Position numbers and translations under genes: made by a program | Shown here: positions 1 to 11,343 of the stretch, one piece after another | Numbering within the stretch: the stretch's first letter is position 1 | Layout: every line of letters begins with the position of its first letter | From: Paramecium octaurelia | Lineage: Eukaryota > Ciliophora > Oligohymenophorea > Peniculida > Parameciidae | Direction of reading: 5' to 3' | NCBI GenBank assembly: GCA_905182995.1 | Contig: CAJJDP010000006.1 | Coordinates: forward strand, 835,502 to 899,501 | DNA length: 64,000 nt | The notes under the pieces: model-generated | What the model was told of the DNA's origin: nothing | The model's database searches: none | Seen by the model: only the letters and a program-made list of their open reading frames with translations

Positions 1-871
1 CAATGTGAATGATTTAAGGGAATCCTTACCCTTTGACATGTAGATAGGCATTGAGCCAACCTAATTCGAAGGCTTCTCTCATGACGAAACCTCCAAATAC
101 TTTCCCATGGAGATTTCTATCTTAGATGTGCATCAACAGTGTTTTTTCGATTTGAGTTTCATCGATAGTAATGTCTGAAGGAGGATTCATGAAAAACTTA
201 TGTAGTTCATTTATTTCTTCCTAACTTGGAGCTTTTCTATCAAGACTTCTGTCCTTTTATAATTTTCTTTTGTCTTGCATATGTTTACCCAAATAGCATC
301 TCAATTCTGCTGTTTCCTTATCACTTTCTCCATTCAAATCCATGACAGGTACTTTGTATGCTTTTGAATGATCTTTGCCATCTCTGGCTACCATTAAGAA
401 ATTGGCTGAAACATTAACTACTCCTTCTTACATCACATCGATATACACTTCAATAGATGAATTACCAACATAGGTTACATATCCTTAAATTTCAAGATCT
501 TAATCAGCAGAAATCTTTCCGAAAAAATTAATATTATCTACCATTGCAGTAACCATGGTTGCACCACTGCTAGGTAGAATATAATTGTAGGAAACTGTGG
601 AAGCTATATAATCCATCAATTCCAGTAAACGACCAATTCTTACTTGATTTGTGTAAAATCTTCTAAATTTAAAACTGAGTTCGGGATTGCTTTTGAATGG
701 CAAAATTACCTTATACCATGAATTTCTGGGTGAACTGCTCTTTTCATTAAGTTCCTTCTGTGAATGACCATACACTTTTATTTATTCGTGATTTTTTGTG
801 AAAAATGCCTTCACTAATCTATCTTCTTCAGAATTTTCTTCTTTTTGCATTTAAGAAGGTACTTTCATCAT
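1..871 (-). CDS. Acyl-CoA thioesterase, ACOT9/BFIT-like (3' part outside window)
   Basis: Hotdog-fold thioesterase that would hydrolyse acyl-CoA to free acid and CoA, probably in mitochondria by analogy with ACOT9. The minus strand is open from ATG at 871 to the window edge, about 290 codons with TAA/TAG read as Gln and no intron needed. The first hotdog holds DNINFFGKISAD and YVTYVGNSSIEVYIDV. The second begins with HGKVFGGFVMREAFELGW, the usual start of the second ACOT9 domain. After YLHVKG a GTAAGG donor-like sequence suggests an intron running off the window. The start is uncertain: two adjacent ATGs at 871 and 868 and a third at 850 are in frame, and no mitochondrial presequence is obvious. 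The family call is firm; localisation is inferred. Confidence 0.85.
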
Positions 872-907
872 AATCCCTTGGTATTGTAATTGGCCTAATT
901 TAGATCG

Positions 908-926
908 AGCAACTTAATTGCTCAAA
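908..926. repeat. Short inverted repeat upstream of thioesterase
   Basis: GAGCAA and TTGCTC flank a 5-nt loop, a perfect 6-bp palindromic arm pair just 5' of the thioesterase start. It could be a protein-binding site or chance. No function is claimed. Confidence 0.35.
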
Positions 927-996
927 AATTACAAAGTTTTCTTATAAAGCATAAATATAATTTAATAAATATGATTAATGATGTACCAGTTTATGA

Positions 997-1754
997 GAGG
1001 AAATATTCACTTCACCTACCAATTCTGAGAATACGGAAAGAAATCTTAATTTGCTTAAAACAAAATTTAAAAAAATGAAATTTTAAGAAGGTTAACTGAT
1101 TGCAGAAATCCTTTAAATAGCACAGCATAATTAAAATTAAAAGAATTTAAAATAGGAGAAACTAAGAGAGTTAAGAGAGAATTTAAGGAAAAAAATAGTA
1201 TATTGGGAAGAAAGAAAAATGAGATAATGATAAATTTCAAGATGTAGCCTTTATAAGTTGAAAATATAATTAGATGAAAGGGGTCAAATTAGATGTTATT
1301 AAAATATAAGGATAAAGAAGTTCTTTTTTTAATTTGAATTAAAGAGCAATGGAGAATAATAAAAAGTGCTGCTGGCTAAATTGTGATGCTAAATTATATA
1401 CAGAAGGGAAAAGTAGAAGTAGATCAAAATGTAAACCTGAAAATAGTTAAATGGATAAAAACAGGGAATTCTAAGTTAGTTTAAGAATAAACATTACTTG
1501 GGTAACAAATTCTATAATAAAATAAATCTATATACTCATGTTTAAAAAGCGTAAACCTTTAACCTTCTTGGTTCTCATGAGAACTAATGGAGGATCTGAA
1601 AGAATAAGATGTTAAATTTACACTTCCAAAAGAAGGAGGAAGAGCTTGCATCTTCAAGTGTTTAATTAAAAGAGAACTAGGTTAATTTGCAGAGAAGAAG
1701 GAGACGGAGGATGATGTTAATTAAGTTGGAAAATGGTAGACAATTGAAATTTGA
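997..1754 (+). pseudogene. Degenerate coiled-coil/unknown locus with in-frame TGAs
   Basis: The plus strand looks protein-coding here but never gives one clean frame. Codons from 997 to 1230 encode a charged, Gln-rich coiled coil (for example KLRELRENLRKK). Another frame from about 1227 to 1754 is protein-like, with segments such as GQIVMLNYIQKGKVEV and LPKEGGRACIFKCLIKREL, but is cut by TGA at 1275, 1335 and 1578. I tested GT...AG introns of 18-40 nt across the breaks and found none that repairs all of them. The family is not recognised. It is most likely a decaying gene, though wrongly placed introns remain possible. Confidence 0.35.
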
Positions 1755-1930
1755 AAAGAAAAGTGTTTGTAGATAAATTTGATTTATTTTATAATTCTAG
1801 ATTTTTAATTATGATTTCTGGATTGCCACGTAAGCAGAATAGTTAAAATTTGTAATTAGTAATCTCTTTGGAATGCAAAGATTAAGGGTATTAATTTAAA
1901 CTGCTTTCAATATTGTAATAATCACAAATC

Positions 1931-2653
1931 TCAAACTCCTAATGACAAACCTTTTCCTGATTTTAGACTAATGATGTAATAGTAAAGGAAATCTGCATAT
2001 AATACAGTTTAAACAATTCCTCCCAAAAGTGATGTCCAACAAACATCTCCAGTGAGTGAATATTTGTAAATCCAACTAACAATGTAGAAGAAACGATACA
2101 CTCCCAAAGCTCCCACATAATTGGATGTAATGTTTTCAACCTAATAATAATAAATGATATTAACATCTTTGATTTTCTGTAACATATGTAATTGTGGTAT
2201 TATTGCTAATGCTTCTAACCAAATGCTATATGACCAGCCTAATTCAAATGGTGCCAAATCAGTATGGACGAGTAGAGCCAAGACAGCTGCTCCAGTGTAT
2301 ATGAATTTATAGTGGGGAAAGTCATCACTAGCTGAATCATAGGACTATGGATTAGCAATATTAAATACTAGACAATATGGTTTCTTGAACTTCATGAGGT
2401 AAATTATGAACACAGTGCTGCTGATGTAAAGTAATTTCATTGAGGTATTGTAGACTGATACAAAATACATGAATAGATCAATATATCTGACACAGAACAC
2501 TGCAAGATAGATTTCTTAAGTTCTGAATGATAATCCTTATACTTTATTTCATAAGTTACCTAAGCAATTTCTGGTTTTGCGGATTTTTAAAATGAGTATC
2601 AGAAATGACACCAAGTGTAGAAAATCAGCAATATATCGAAATGGATTAAACAT
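1931..2653 (-). CDS. ERD2: ER lumen protein-retaining (KDEL) receptor
   Basis: Seven-helix receptor that retrieves HDEL/KDEL proteins from the Golgi to the ER. Exons at 2653-2560, 2535-2165 and 2140-1931 join through two 24-nt introns (2536-2559 and 2141-2164) into about 224 residues. Family landmarks are the N-terminal FRYIADFLHLVSFLILILK, GLSFRTQEIYLAVFCVRYID, YNTSMKLLYI, HTDLAPFELGWSYSIWLEA and QTVLYADFLYYY. The tail KSGKGLSLGV resembles the usual lysine-containing retrieval tail. The second intron has 3n length and no stop, so its retention would not break the frame. The gene starts 7 bp from the divergent M16 gene. Its first exon is duplicated by the repeat at 3908-5277. Confidence 0.95.
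2536..2559 (-). other. 24-nt spliceosomal intron, KDEL receptor
   Basis: GTAACTTATG...ATAAG interrupts the Leu-Gly codon after RKTRNC. It contains an in-frame TGA if retained. Typical Paramecium intron size and ends. Confidence 0.85.
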
Positions 2654-2660
2654 TTAATTA
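2654..2660. promoter_or_regulatory. 7-bp divergent start-to-start spacer
   Basis: Only 7 bp separate the KDEL receptor ATG (minus, 2653-2651) from the first ATG of the M16-like gene (plus, 2661). Any shared promoter must lie inside coding sequence, or the M16 gene must start at a later ATG such as 2667. The same spacer occurs at 4025-4031 in the second repeat copy. Confidence 0.5.
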
Positions 2661-3906
2661 ATGCAAATGGATGAAGAAAATTAAGGATTAGTACATCAAG
2701 ATGTGAAGAAACCTAAGGAACCTGAAACACGTGGCATCCTCTCCACCATTTGTTACATAATCCAACTCGTCATACTCATCTTATTAGTTTTCTTGGTTTT
2801 CAAGTATGCTCTGGCCAATCATAAATAATCGACTTAGATCCCTTAGATTTAATAGTTGAACGTGAATGAAACAGAAAATATAGATGATATTGATAATACT
2901 GTGGTGTTGGATAAAGAAGATTAAGACATCATGCAATTCTTGACTAGTCCTGAAGATGTTACTCAATTTGATAACATCATGCCAGAACCAGAAGAAGAAC
3001 AATTTGAAGAATTAATATTCGAAGCTGAACCATGGAATGAAGGGCAATTATAGGGTTGGCAATACAAGAATGGTTTAACTTTGATTGTCTAAGAAAAATA
3101 AGTGGACATAGCTACTTTGTAATTTGTCATCTACCATGGTTATCATGATGATGAATACAATACATTATTCATGCATTTATTATTGAAGTAGTAGTGTTCC
3201 TAAGCACAATTGATTGAAAGAGCATACATGAGTACTGTGACCATTCACTTTAAAAACGAATAAATGGAAACTTGTATAAGAAAGTTCGCTGATTCACTTG
3301 TGAGAGAATACACTCAAGAGGATTTGGATAATATTAATAGTGAATCAATTTAAACCAGCGACATTGATCTCATTTCCAAAATAGACAGAGTCTTAGATGC
3401 AATATCATTAAATAATGAGATCATGACTGAACCCATACAGATACAAGATTTATAGAATTACATCGAATTAATATTGGTTTCCAATCCACTTAGGTTGACA
3501 ATAGAATCTGCACTTTCAAATTAAGAAATTTATATGCTTGTCTCAGATACTTAATTATTGCAAAAAGAATTTGGAACTTCCATAATTGAATCTTGGGATC
3601 TAGAACCCATTTTGTATAATCAAATTAGAATCAATTCCAATCAAACATCCACTATTTTAATATATCCAGCAAAACAAGATGAATTTTTTAAGCATTTATT
3701 ATTGCAGAAAACACAAAACTCTTTACAAACAATTCTTAAATGCTAATTTGAAATTCTAGATTTTGATTTCTTGGCAATTAACATTTAAGAATGCGATGTA
3801 GATAGTATCACATTAGCTAATGCAATTTACAATTTCGGATCATTTCTAAAAAGATAGAATGAAAAGACATTATTAAATTGTCATAAAGATTTTTACAACT
3901 TACAAA
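2661..3906 (+). other. N-terminal part of M16-like gene, repeat copy 1
   Basis: The same ORF as the complete gene at 4032-6938, codons 1-415, running into the N at 3907. If the N marks an unresolved overlap, this is the same gene counted twice. If the duplication is real, it is a truncated copy that would read into duplicated non-coding strand. Confidence 0.8.
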
Positions 3907-3907
3907 N
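3907..3907. other. Ambiguous base at repeat junction
   Basis: The only N noticed in the window. It lies exactly between the two repeat copies, so it marks a scaffold join rather than a polymorphism. Confidence 0.9.
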
Positions 3908-5277
3908 TTATACTTTATTTCATAAGTTACCTAAGCAATTTCTGGTTTTGCGGATTTTTAAAATGAGTATCAGAAATGACACCAAGTGTAGAAAATCAGC
4001 AATATATCGAAATGGATTAAACATTTAATTAATGCAAATGGATGAAGAAAATTAAGGATTAGTACATCAAGATGTGAAGAAACCTAAGGAACCTGAAACA
4101 CGTGGCATCCTCTCCACCATTTGTTACATAATCCAACTCGTCATACTCATCTTATTAGTTTTCTTGGTTTTCAAGTATGCTCTGGCCAATCATAAATAAT
4201 CGACTTAGATCCCTTAGATTTAATAGTTGAACGTGAATGAAACAGAAAATATAGATGATATTGATAATACTGTGGTGTTGGATAAAGAAGATTAAGACAT
4301 CATGCAATTCTTGACTAGTCCTGAAGATGTTACTCAATTTGATAACATCATGCCAGAACCAGAAGAAGAACAATTTGAAGAATTAATATTCGAAGCTGAA
4401 CCATGGAATGAAGGGCAATTATAGGGTTGGCAATACAAGAATGGTTTAACTTTGATTGTCTAAGAAAAATAAGTGGACATAGCTACTTTGTAATTTGTCA
4501 TCTACCATGGTTATCATGATGATGAATACAATACATTATTCATGCATTTATTATTGAAGTAGTAGTGTTCCTAAGCACAATTGATTGAAAGAGCATACAT
4601 GAGTACTGTGACCATTCACTTTAAAAACGAATAAATGGAAACTTGTATAAGAAAGTTCGCTGATTCACTTGTGAGAGAATACACTCAAGAGGATTTGGAT
4701 AATATTAATAGTGAATCAATTTAAACCAGCGACATTGATCTCATTTCCAAAATAGACAGAGTCTTAGATGCAATATCATTAAATAATGAGATCATGACTG
4801 AACCCATACAGATACAAGATTTATAGAATTACATCGAATTAATATTGGTTTCCAATCCACTTAGGTTGACAATAGAATCTGCACTTTCAAATTAAGAAAT
4901 TTATATGCTTGTCTCAGATACTTAATTATTGCAAAAAGAATTTGGAACTTCCATAATTGAATCTTGGGATCTAGAACCCATTTTGTATAATCAAATTAGA
5001 ATCAATTCCAATCAAACATCCACTATTTTAATATATCCAGCAAAACAAGATGAATTTTTTAAGCATTTATTATTGCAGAAAACACAAAACTCTTTACAAA
5101 CAATTCTTAAATGCTAATTTGAAATTCTAGATTTTGATTTCTTGGCAATTAACATTTAAGAATGCGATGTAGATAGTATCACATTAGCTAATGCAATTTA
5201 CAATTTCGGATCATTTCTAAAAAGATAGAATGAAAAGACATTATTAAATTGTCATAAAGATTTTTACAACTTACAAA
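3908..5277. repeat. Direct repeat copy 2 (1,370 bp)
   Basis: Second copy of 2537-3906. It contains a stranded KDEL receptor exon 1 (minus, start codon at 4024) with no downstream exons, then the M16 start at 4032 which here leads into the full-length gene. Confidence 0.9.
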
Positions 5278-6938
5278 TCCTCTATTAAAAGTATGTTGAA
5301 GATAAGGAATTCTCTAAAAAAGATCTTAATGCAATTATTGATAATATTTAATCAGGAGTCATTATTATATAATAGGGATAGTTTATCTACCAAGAATTAA
5401 AGACTTTGAACAAGGATGATTTCTTAAACTCCAATTTTGTTAATAAAAAAGTGCAATCAATCGAATACTCCAATATTTTGTTAGATTATACTATTGTCTC
5501 AAACATAGTTGAATAATTAATATCATAGCTTAAGTTGCCCAATCTCTCCTAATACATTCCCCTTGAATTACCAAATTACAATTTTTATACAACCAATTAA
5601 GTAGTTCCAATTAACATTACCTTATCAGAACCCTAACTCATGAGTGACTCTCCAAATGATATAGAACCTATTTATAAGCCTTTAACTCCTTATGTTCCAT
5701 TAGACTTAGACCAGTCTTAAAAAAATTACTTAGTTCCAATCTTAACACCAATATAGATTTCTTAAGAATTGTGGTGGCAATACGATAACCAAACTAATAG
5801 AGTCTTTCTCGGAATCTTATTCTACAAGCCGATTAATGGATTTAGCATTGCAAAATCAAAGGCTATTTTAAAAGTTGCCTAAATGTATATTGAACAATCA
5901 AACTTAGATGCTATTTCGGCAGGTTTCAACTTTTAAGTAGAAAGCAGTTTCAAAGGTCTCTCGTTTATGTTGTCAGGATGGAGTCTAACATTTGAAGCAG
6001 TAAAAAACCAAGTTCTATCAAATATCAAAGAGATAAAAGATGAATCGAAATTCTCAAGCATAAAGGAGGATTTAAGAAATTAGTTTTAGGAATATTATTT
6101 TTAAAAGACTCAATTTTACTTAGTTCAATATTGGCTGCCCAAATTAATGTTGAGACCTGTTAATGATCCTGCAGACATAATAAGAGAATTCTAGGATCTA
6201 AAATTTAGTGAGTTCTCACAATTTTTAACTGATATGTTTTCAGACATAAAGTACACAGCCTTTGTCAGTGGGAATATTGATATTCAGAATGCAAAACAAT
6301 TGGTTTAAGAGTATCATCCTAATGATATTGAAACCATCACAAAGACATTGCAAATAGATAAGAATTTGATTCACATAATCAAATTGCCAGCCAAGTAAAA
6401 ACAAAATGCTGTGGTAAAATACTTTTCTGTTGGAAAAAGAGATTTTCTAACTACAGCTGCTTTGCTATTGTTGTAATTGCATTTTGAATAATAATAAACA
6501 ATTTAAGTTAGTTTTAAAAGCATTGGTTGTGTAGATGGACTATTATTCTACAATTAAGGTACTGATAGTGTCATAAAATTAAATGAATAAATTTAACAAT
6601 TAATTGAATAACAGAGATTCGATTTGAGTAATTTGAAAGATCGATTGATATTACATTATTAAAATAATGATGAGTTTTTGTGGGATAAGATCTATAATAG
6701 AAACTATGCATTTAATGTATGATTTAAGTAATAGATTTAGGAAATCAATGAGGTTAAGAATTCGATTGAGAAAGTACAAATAAGCGATTTCCAAGGAATA
6801 CTTCAGTCAGAAACGTTGAGCATTTTTGGAGTAACGGAGAGTTCCAAGATTCCAAATATTCCTTCTGGTTAAAATGATTACTCAAAGTAAAAAGATAAAT
6901 CATATTTTGAATGTGCCTATTAATATCAGTCCTAATGA
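4032..6938 (+). CDS. Membrane-anchored M16 (insulysin/nardilysin-like) pseudopeptidase
   Basis: One uninterrupted 968-codon frame. Residues about 32-52 (ILSTICYIIQLVILILLVFL) form a membrane anchor, followed by an acidic stretch and then an M16 fold starting near YKNGLTLIVQEKQVDIATL. Large M16 peptidases are 900-1,000 residues, so the size fits. Where active enzymes carry the inverted zinc site HxxEH, this protein has FMHLLLKQ in the aligned region, so neither the second His nor the Glu is present. Later parts (LWWQYDNQTN, VFLGILFYKP, YWLPKLMLRP) match the C-terminal M16 domains. I infer an inactive, possibly scaffolding, membrane protein. The start could be 4032 or 4038. Confidence 0.75.
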
Positions 6939-7103
6939 AATTTTGTAAATATGTCATTATTATAGAGAATATAATTTAATTATCTTTTAATTCACAGTTC
7001 TTTTTTGTATAATACGTAATTAAAATGAGTTTGAGTAAAATTTGTTATTATGATTCAAGAATACGATTGTTATATAAATGTTTAACAAAAATGAGTATTT
7101 TTC
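6939..7103. other. Convergent intergenic spacer
   Basis: AT-rich 3' spacer between the converging M16 and coiled-coil genes. I see no gene or conserved signal. Confidence 0.5.
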
Positions 7104-7751
7104 TCAGAAAAATTCAAGACTGTCGTTAGTTATGCAGGATAATTTTTAATTATCTCTTAACATCTTTTCTAATTTTGTGATTCGTTAAAGAATGAGTTCA
7201 TTTTTCTAATATGAAGATGAGAATGTTACCTATTAGGAAATCTAGAGCTCTGATCGGGATTTGTGAATTTCAATAAAGAGCATCATGTTCACATTTTAGA
7301 TTTCAGCCTGTTATGCCTTCATTTGTTCCAATTCTTATTCAAGTCTATGGATTTGGAGACTTTGGCTATGATTATGACGTATTGGCTATTTGTTCACTTA
7401 CTATTGTTGACTTCCGCATTTTCTATGTTTAGGTTGAGCATCTTTCGCTGAGGGTGTAGCTATGAATATTTTGAATTCATTACAACTGCATTCTGTAATA
7501 GTGCTCAAATCTAAAGATTGTTTTGGTTTATACTTCATTTGACCAAAATTAAACATAGTATTGAACAATCCATAATTTTAATCATCAAGTTTTTCAACTA
7601 TCTAATGATGTAGAATAGGTTATTGTTATATTTTTTTAATAATAGCTCTCGTTTCATTAGTATCATCATCATCATCTTAAACAAGAAATTCAGATTAATT
7701 TGGAATGTAGTTACCACTTGACTTTGTTCTTCGATGATGAGTTTTTTTCAT
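7104..7751 (-). CDS. Coiled-coil protein, unknown function (215 aa)
   Basis: A single frame from ATG 7751 to TGA 7104 without introns. The N-terminus is basic and polar (MKKTHHRR) with an acidic DDDDDT run near residue 24. The middle has a short Cys patch (TITECSCNEF). The C-terminal half is a Gln-rich coiled coil (LEQELEQMKAQQAEIQ; ITKLEKMLRDNQ). I do not recognise the family. Its upstream region faces the proteasome beta5 gene, 131 bp away, as a divergent pair. Confidence 0.75.
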
Positions 7752-7882
7752 ATATCGTATATATATTTAAAATATATGTGTAATTTAATTCTCAATTTTA
7801 ACATAATTTGTAACTAAGACCATTAACTACTATTTAATAATATTTCTTGAGATAAGGATGATTATTTAATTAAAATATTAAA

Positions 7883-8760
7883 ATGATTGATTTCGATCCC
7901 TCAACATTTGGATTAGCCCACACATATTAAAAGGAAGACAAAGATGAAATCAATACTTTAAGTATGCCTAGTGCACCTTAAGTGATTTACAGAAGCTTAA
8001 ATGGTCCAACATAAACGAATGGAGGAAATAAATTAAATAATTTCAAACATGGAACAACAACATTGGGATTTGTATTTAAAGAGGGCATTCTTTTGGCAGT
8101 AGATTCAAGAGCTAGCATGGGTAGTTTTTTGAGTAGTGAGCAAGTGCGAAAGGTCATTGAAATTAATGAGTATCTATTAGGTATGCATATAATTCAAATT
8201 ATTATAGGTACAATGGCTGGAGGTGCAGCTGATTGTTAATATTGGTTGGCATATTTAGCCAATCATTGTAGAACATATGAACTAAAAAATGGAAGTAAAT
8301 TGAGTGTGGCAGCTGCCTCCAAATTCCTTTAAGGAATTCTTATTGGTTATAAAAACTCTGGTCTCTCAATGGGTTGTATGATAGCAGGTACTGATCTATC
8401 TGGACAACACTTATATTACATTGATAATGATGGAATGAGATTGAAGGGAGACATCTTCTCAGTTGGCAGTGGTAGTACATATGCTTATGGTGTATTGGAC
8501 AATCATTATAGATACGATTTATCATTGGATGAAGCAGTAGAACTGGGAGTCAGAGCTATTTATCATGCAACACACAGAGACACTGCTTCAGGTGGTGTAG
8601 TTAGAGGTAACAATTGAAGATCATTCTAGTTTATCACATTCATTAGAATGGTTGGACTAAAGTGCATGATGGAATCGATGTTGTCGATTTACATTATAAA
8701 TTCGCATAATAAAAGGGATTAGTAGGAGATGGTGATGAAGCTAAATAGAGATTGTTTTGA
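7883..8760 (+). CDS. PSMB5: 20S proteasome subunit beta type-5
   Basis: Chymotrypsin-like catalytic subunit of the 20S core. Introns at 8181-8207 (27 nt) and 8607-8629 (23 nt) give 275 residues. A propeptide ends at HG, and autocatalytic cleavage would expose Thr1 of [11 protein letters not shown]. Counting from Thr1, Asp17 (AVDSRAS) and Lys33 (QVRKV) are both present, so the site is intact. [13 protein letters not shown] and [12 protein letters not shown] are beta5 signatures. The first intron is 3n and free of TGA, so retention would insert nine residues after Gly-47 of the mature protein region. The LRRC23-like gene follows in the same direction after 31 bp. Confidence 0.95.
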
Positions 8761-8791
8761 TTTATAAAGCATAATATTAATATTTATTTAT

Positions 8792-9818
8792 ATGTCTAAG
8801 AAAGAGGCTAAGAAACAAGCAAAATAGCAGGAAGAATCCAAATCCAAAATCAATTTTGAGGAACTCATTATGAATAACCTATCAGGATTTAAGATGGTTT
8901 AAGACAATAGTGGTTTTCATTTCACAATCCTGAATTTAAATCAGAAGAATGTAGATGTTTTGACTCAGACCTTTGGAAATTACAAATACATTGAATCAAT
9001 AGATTTAAGTGGGAATAACATTACTGAAATTGTGCAACGTATTATTCTTACTATCTAGTTTCATAACTGCCGTACTTGATCAGATTAAATGTCGAAGGCA
9101 ATAATATCAAGGATTTGAAATCCCTTGCCAATGAGGAGGCTTTCAAATCTCTTAAGTATCTCAATGCTGCATCTAATAAATTGGTTGAATTAGGTCCTAT
9201 CAAAGTCCCCTTAATATAACTTAATCTGAATGATAATAAAATTGAAAAAATGGATACTTTTGACGGTAATCCAAAATTGAGGCAATTATACTTGAAGAGA
9301 AATAAAATTGCTGCTTTGACTTAGTTTTAAAATCTACCTGAGTTGAAAGAACTTAAATTAAGCGAGAATAAAATCAAGGCAATTTAGGGAATAGAATTAT
9401 TAACCTCTATTTAAATATTGCAATTAAGAAAAAACTTAGTATTTACTTAATATTAATCTAGATTGAAGGGTTCGATGAAACATTTCCAGTTTTGGAGAAC
9501 ATCGTTCATTTTGACATTAGGGAAAACAAAATCGATAAATTTGACGAAATTACTAAGTTGCAAACCTTACCGAACTTAAAAAGGTTGCTATACAAAGGAA
9601 ATCCTTTTGAGTCTAAAAGTCCTAATTACTTATTAGATACAATCAATATTATGGTTAGATTAGAAAAAATAAATAATATTTTTGTGACAAAGCAACTCAA
9701 GGAAAAAGCATTTTCATTTGCTAAAGATAAATACGATAGAGAGGTGGAGCAAAAGAGATTGCAAGAAGAAGAAGAAAGAGCTAAAGAAGCAGCCCTTGCA
9801 GCATAATAGGATCAATGA
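8792..9818 (+). CDS. Leucine-rich repeat protein, LRRC23-like (radial spoke)
   Basis: Exons join across a 20-nt intron (9039-9058) and a 23-nt intron (9439-9461) to 327 residues. After a Lys/Gln-rich start there are about seven or eight SDS22-like repeats (IESIDLSGNNI, LIRLNVEGNNI, LIQLNLNDNKI, LRQLYLKRNKI, LKELKLSENKI, IVHFDIRENKI). An LRR cap follows, then a charged helix REVEQKRLQEEEERAKEAA. LRRs followed by RLEKI and an E/K/R-rich tail resemble LRRC23, a radial-spoke 3 component of motile cilia. The LRR fold is certain; orthology is inferred from tail architecture and repeat number. Confidence 0.8.
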
Positions 9819-9854
9819 TATTGTTTAAATATAAATTATAATACATCAATTTTT

Positions 9855-11127
9855 TCATTTGGATCTTCTTTTAGCTTTTACTTCTCTGAATAAAAGGACA
9901 CAGCAAACTAATTCGGCTAATAATGTTATAAGACACAAAAATGTAAATAAGTGTTCGTCTCCGATCCTTGGGATGATGATCTAGAACATAGCGGCTGTCA
10001 GAGTTCCAGTGCTTTCAATCAAGGATGAAACAGTTGATATTGCTGCTTTATCATTTTCAAATTATTTAGTAAGTTCAATTGAAATCACTCCTGAAATGTT
10101 ATTGTATGGTCCTCCCTGGAAGATACCTATTGCCAAAATGCAAAGATAGTATGGCCAGACTACCAAATCCAAACAAAATCTAATCACCAACATTGAACCC
10201 ATAGCCAACAACAAACTTGGTACAAAATAACAGGCACGTCGTTTATACTTATCACCCAAGTATCCTAAGAATATTCCACCAACATAACAGCCAACATCAA
10301 ACATTTATGAAATATATGAGGAATGATTCTCGAGTTTCTCTCCTTTTTATTAAAAATAGAAGGGCAACCAATCTAAAAATCCATAGAAAGTTCCTTTAAG
10401 GCAAGCATATCCTACAGCATAAATGGCAACTCCAGGAACCAACCAGGCTGATAGAATATTTAAACTTTTATTTTTCTATTTTAAAATTAAAGGAGCAGAT
10501 TCCGATTCATTTACACCTTAAATTTAATTTCTAGGTTCGCTTTATAAAAATGACAAGGTGGCTACACTGACTAGGATCAGACAGCATGACATAAAGTAAA
10601 AGCCCCAATAAACTGGCATTTCGAGTCTTTGAATGACAACATCACCAATTAATAATCCATAAATATCACCCGCGTTAACACATCCTGACCATAATCCCAT
10701 CATTAACCCTACTTTATGATTTTTAAACCAATTTCCCAATACATTTACGCATGCAGGATAGCAGGCAGATTGTATTAAACCATTTATAGCCATTAATATT
10801 ATGACCAAAGGACTATTCATTAAAATTTAAATCTTACAAAGTTAAGAGTTGAAACTCCTGCAATATTCCAAGGATTGCAAACAACATACCAACTGCCATA
10901 CAACTAATTCCAATAGAATGCTTCAAACTGTTTTTACAACACATTGGACCTATTGTATTCATACCAATGCCATATGTTAATAGGAATGTTAAATATGCCT
11001 ATCCCATTTTATTTTTATCATAGTTTTCTATGGTTAAATATTTTTGCATGTATGACCATAGAGTTCTGGCTGCATGCATTTACGCATAGCTAATAAATGT
11101 AAGAATCAAAACAGTCTTTTTTCCCAT
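9855..11127 (-). CDS. Major facilitator, SLC37-like sugar-phosphate exchanger
   Basis: A 415-residue, 12-helix transporter with one 25-nt intron (10813-10837). The start MGKKTVLILTFISYAQMHAA and the segment MGLWSGCVNAGDIYG match the SLC37/GlpT branch, whose members exchange organophosphates for phosphate. The second half begins with VGCYVGGIFLGYLGDKYKRR, the loop-8/9 repeat of the MFS signature. Substrate and membrane are not deducible. The 3' end converges on the LRRC23-like gene with a 36-bp gap. Confidence 0.85.
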
Positions 11128-11343
11128 TAAAATAATTGTTTTTATAAGTCTATTCTTTATGTATTAAGTGATATTAATTAATGATGTAGTTTTACGCATT
11201 ATAAATGTATCAATCAAAATAAGTTGTCATATTTTATACTAAATTACTTTCAACAATTAAACAATGACTCAATATTAATTTAATGATATATCATTATAAG
11301 GTAGAGAGTAACGCACTTCTTCTTAGTACTTTTTAAGTTCTAA

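Larger units (their letters stand above)
2537..3906. repeat. Direct repeat copy 1 (1,370 bp)
   Basis: This stretch recurs from 3908, offset by 1,371 bases, with no difference that I could see by reading. The two copies are separated only by an N at 3907. It spans KDEL receptor exon 1 (from inside intron 1), the divergent spacer and the first 415 codons of the M16 gene. An overlap of two contigs joined without merging explains it best. Confidence 0.9.

Noticed and set aside
1963..2166. 67-residue hydrophobic minus ORF
   Set aside because: It is an alternative frame of the KDEL receptor gene; the receptor frame carries the conserved motifs.
7263..7451. Plus ORF of 62 residues, hydrophobic
   Set aside because: Antisense shadow of the minus-strand coiled-coil gene at 7104-7751, which has one clean 215-codon frame.
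8340..8525. Minus ORF opposite the proteasome gene
   Set aside because: Shadow of PSMB5, whose catalytic residues and introns are clear on the plus strand.
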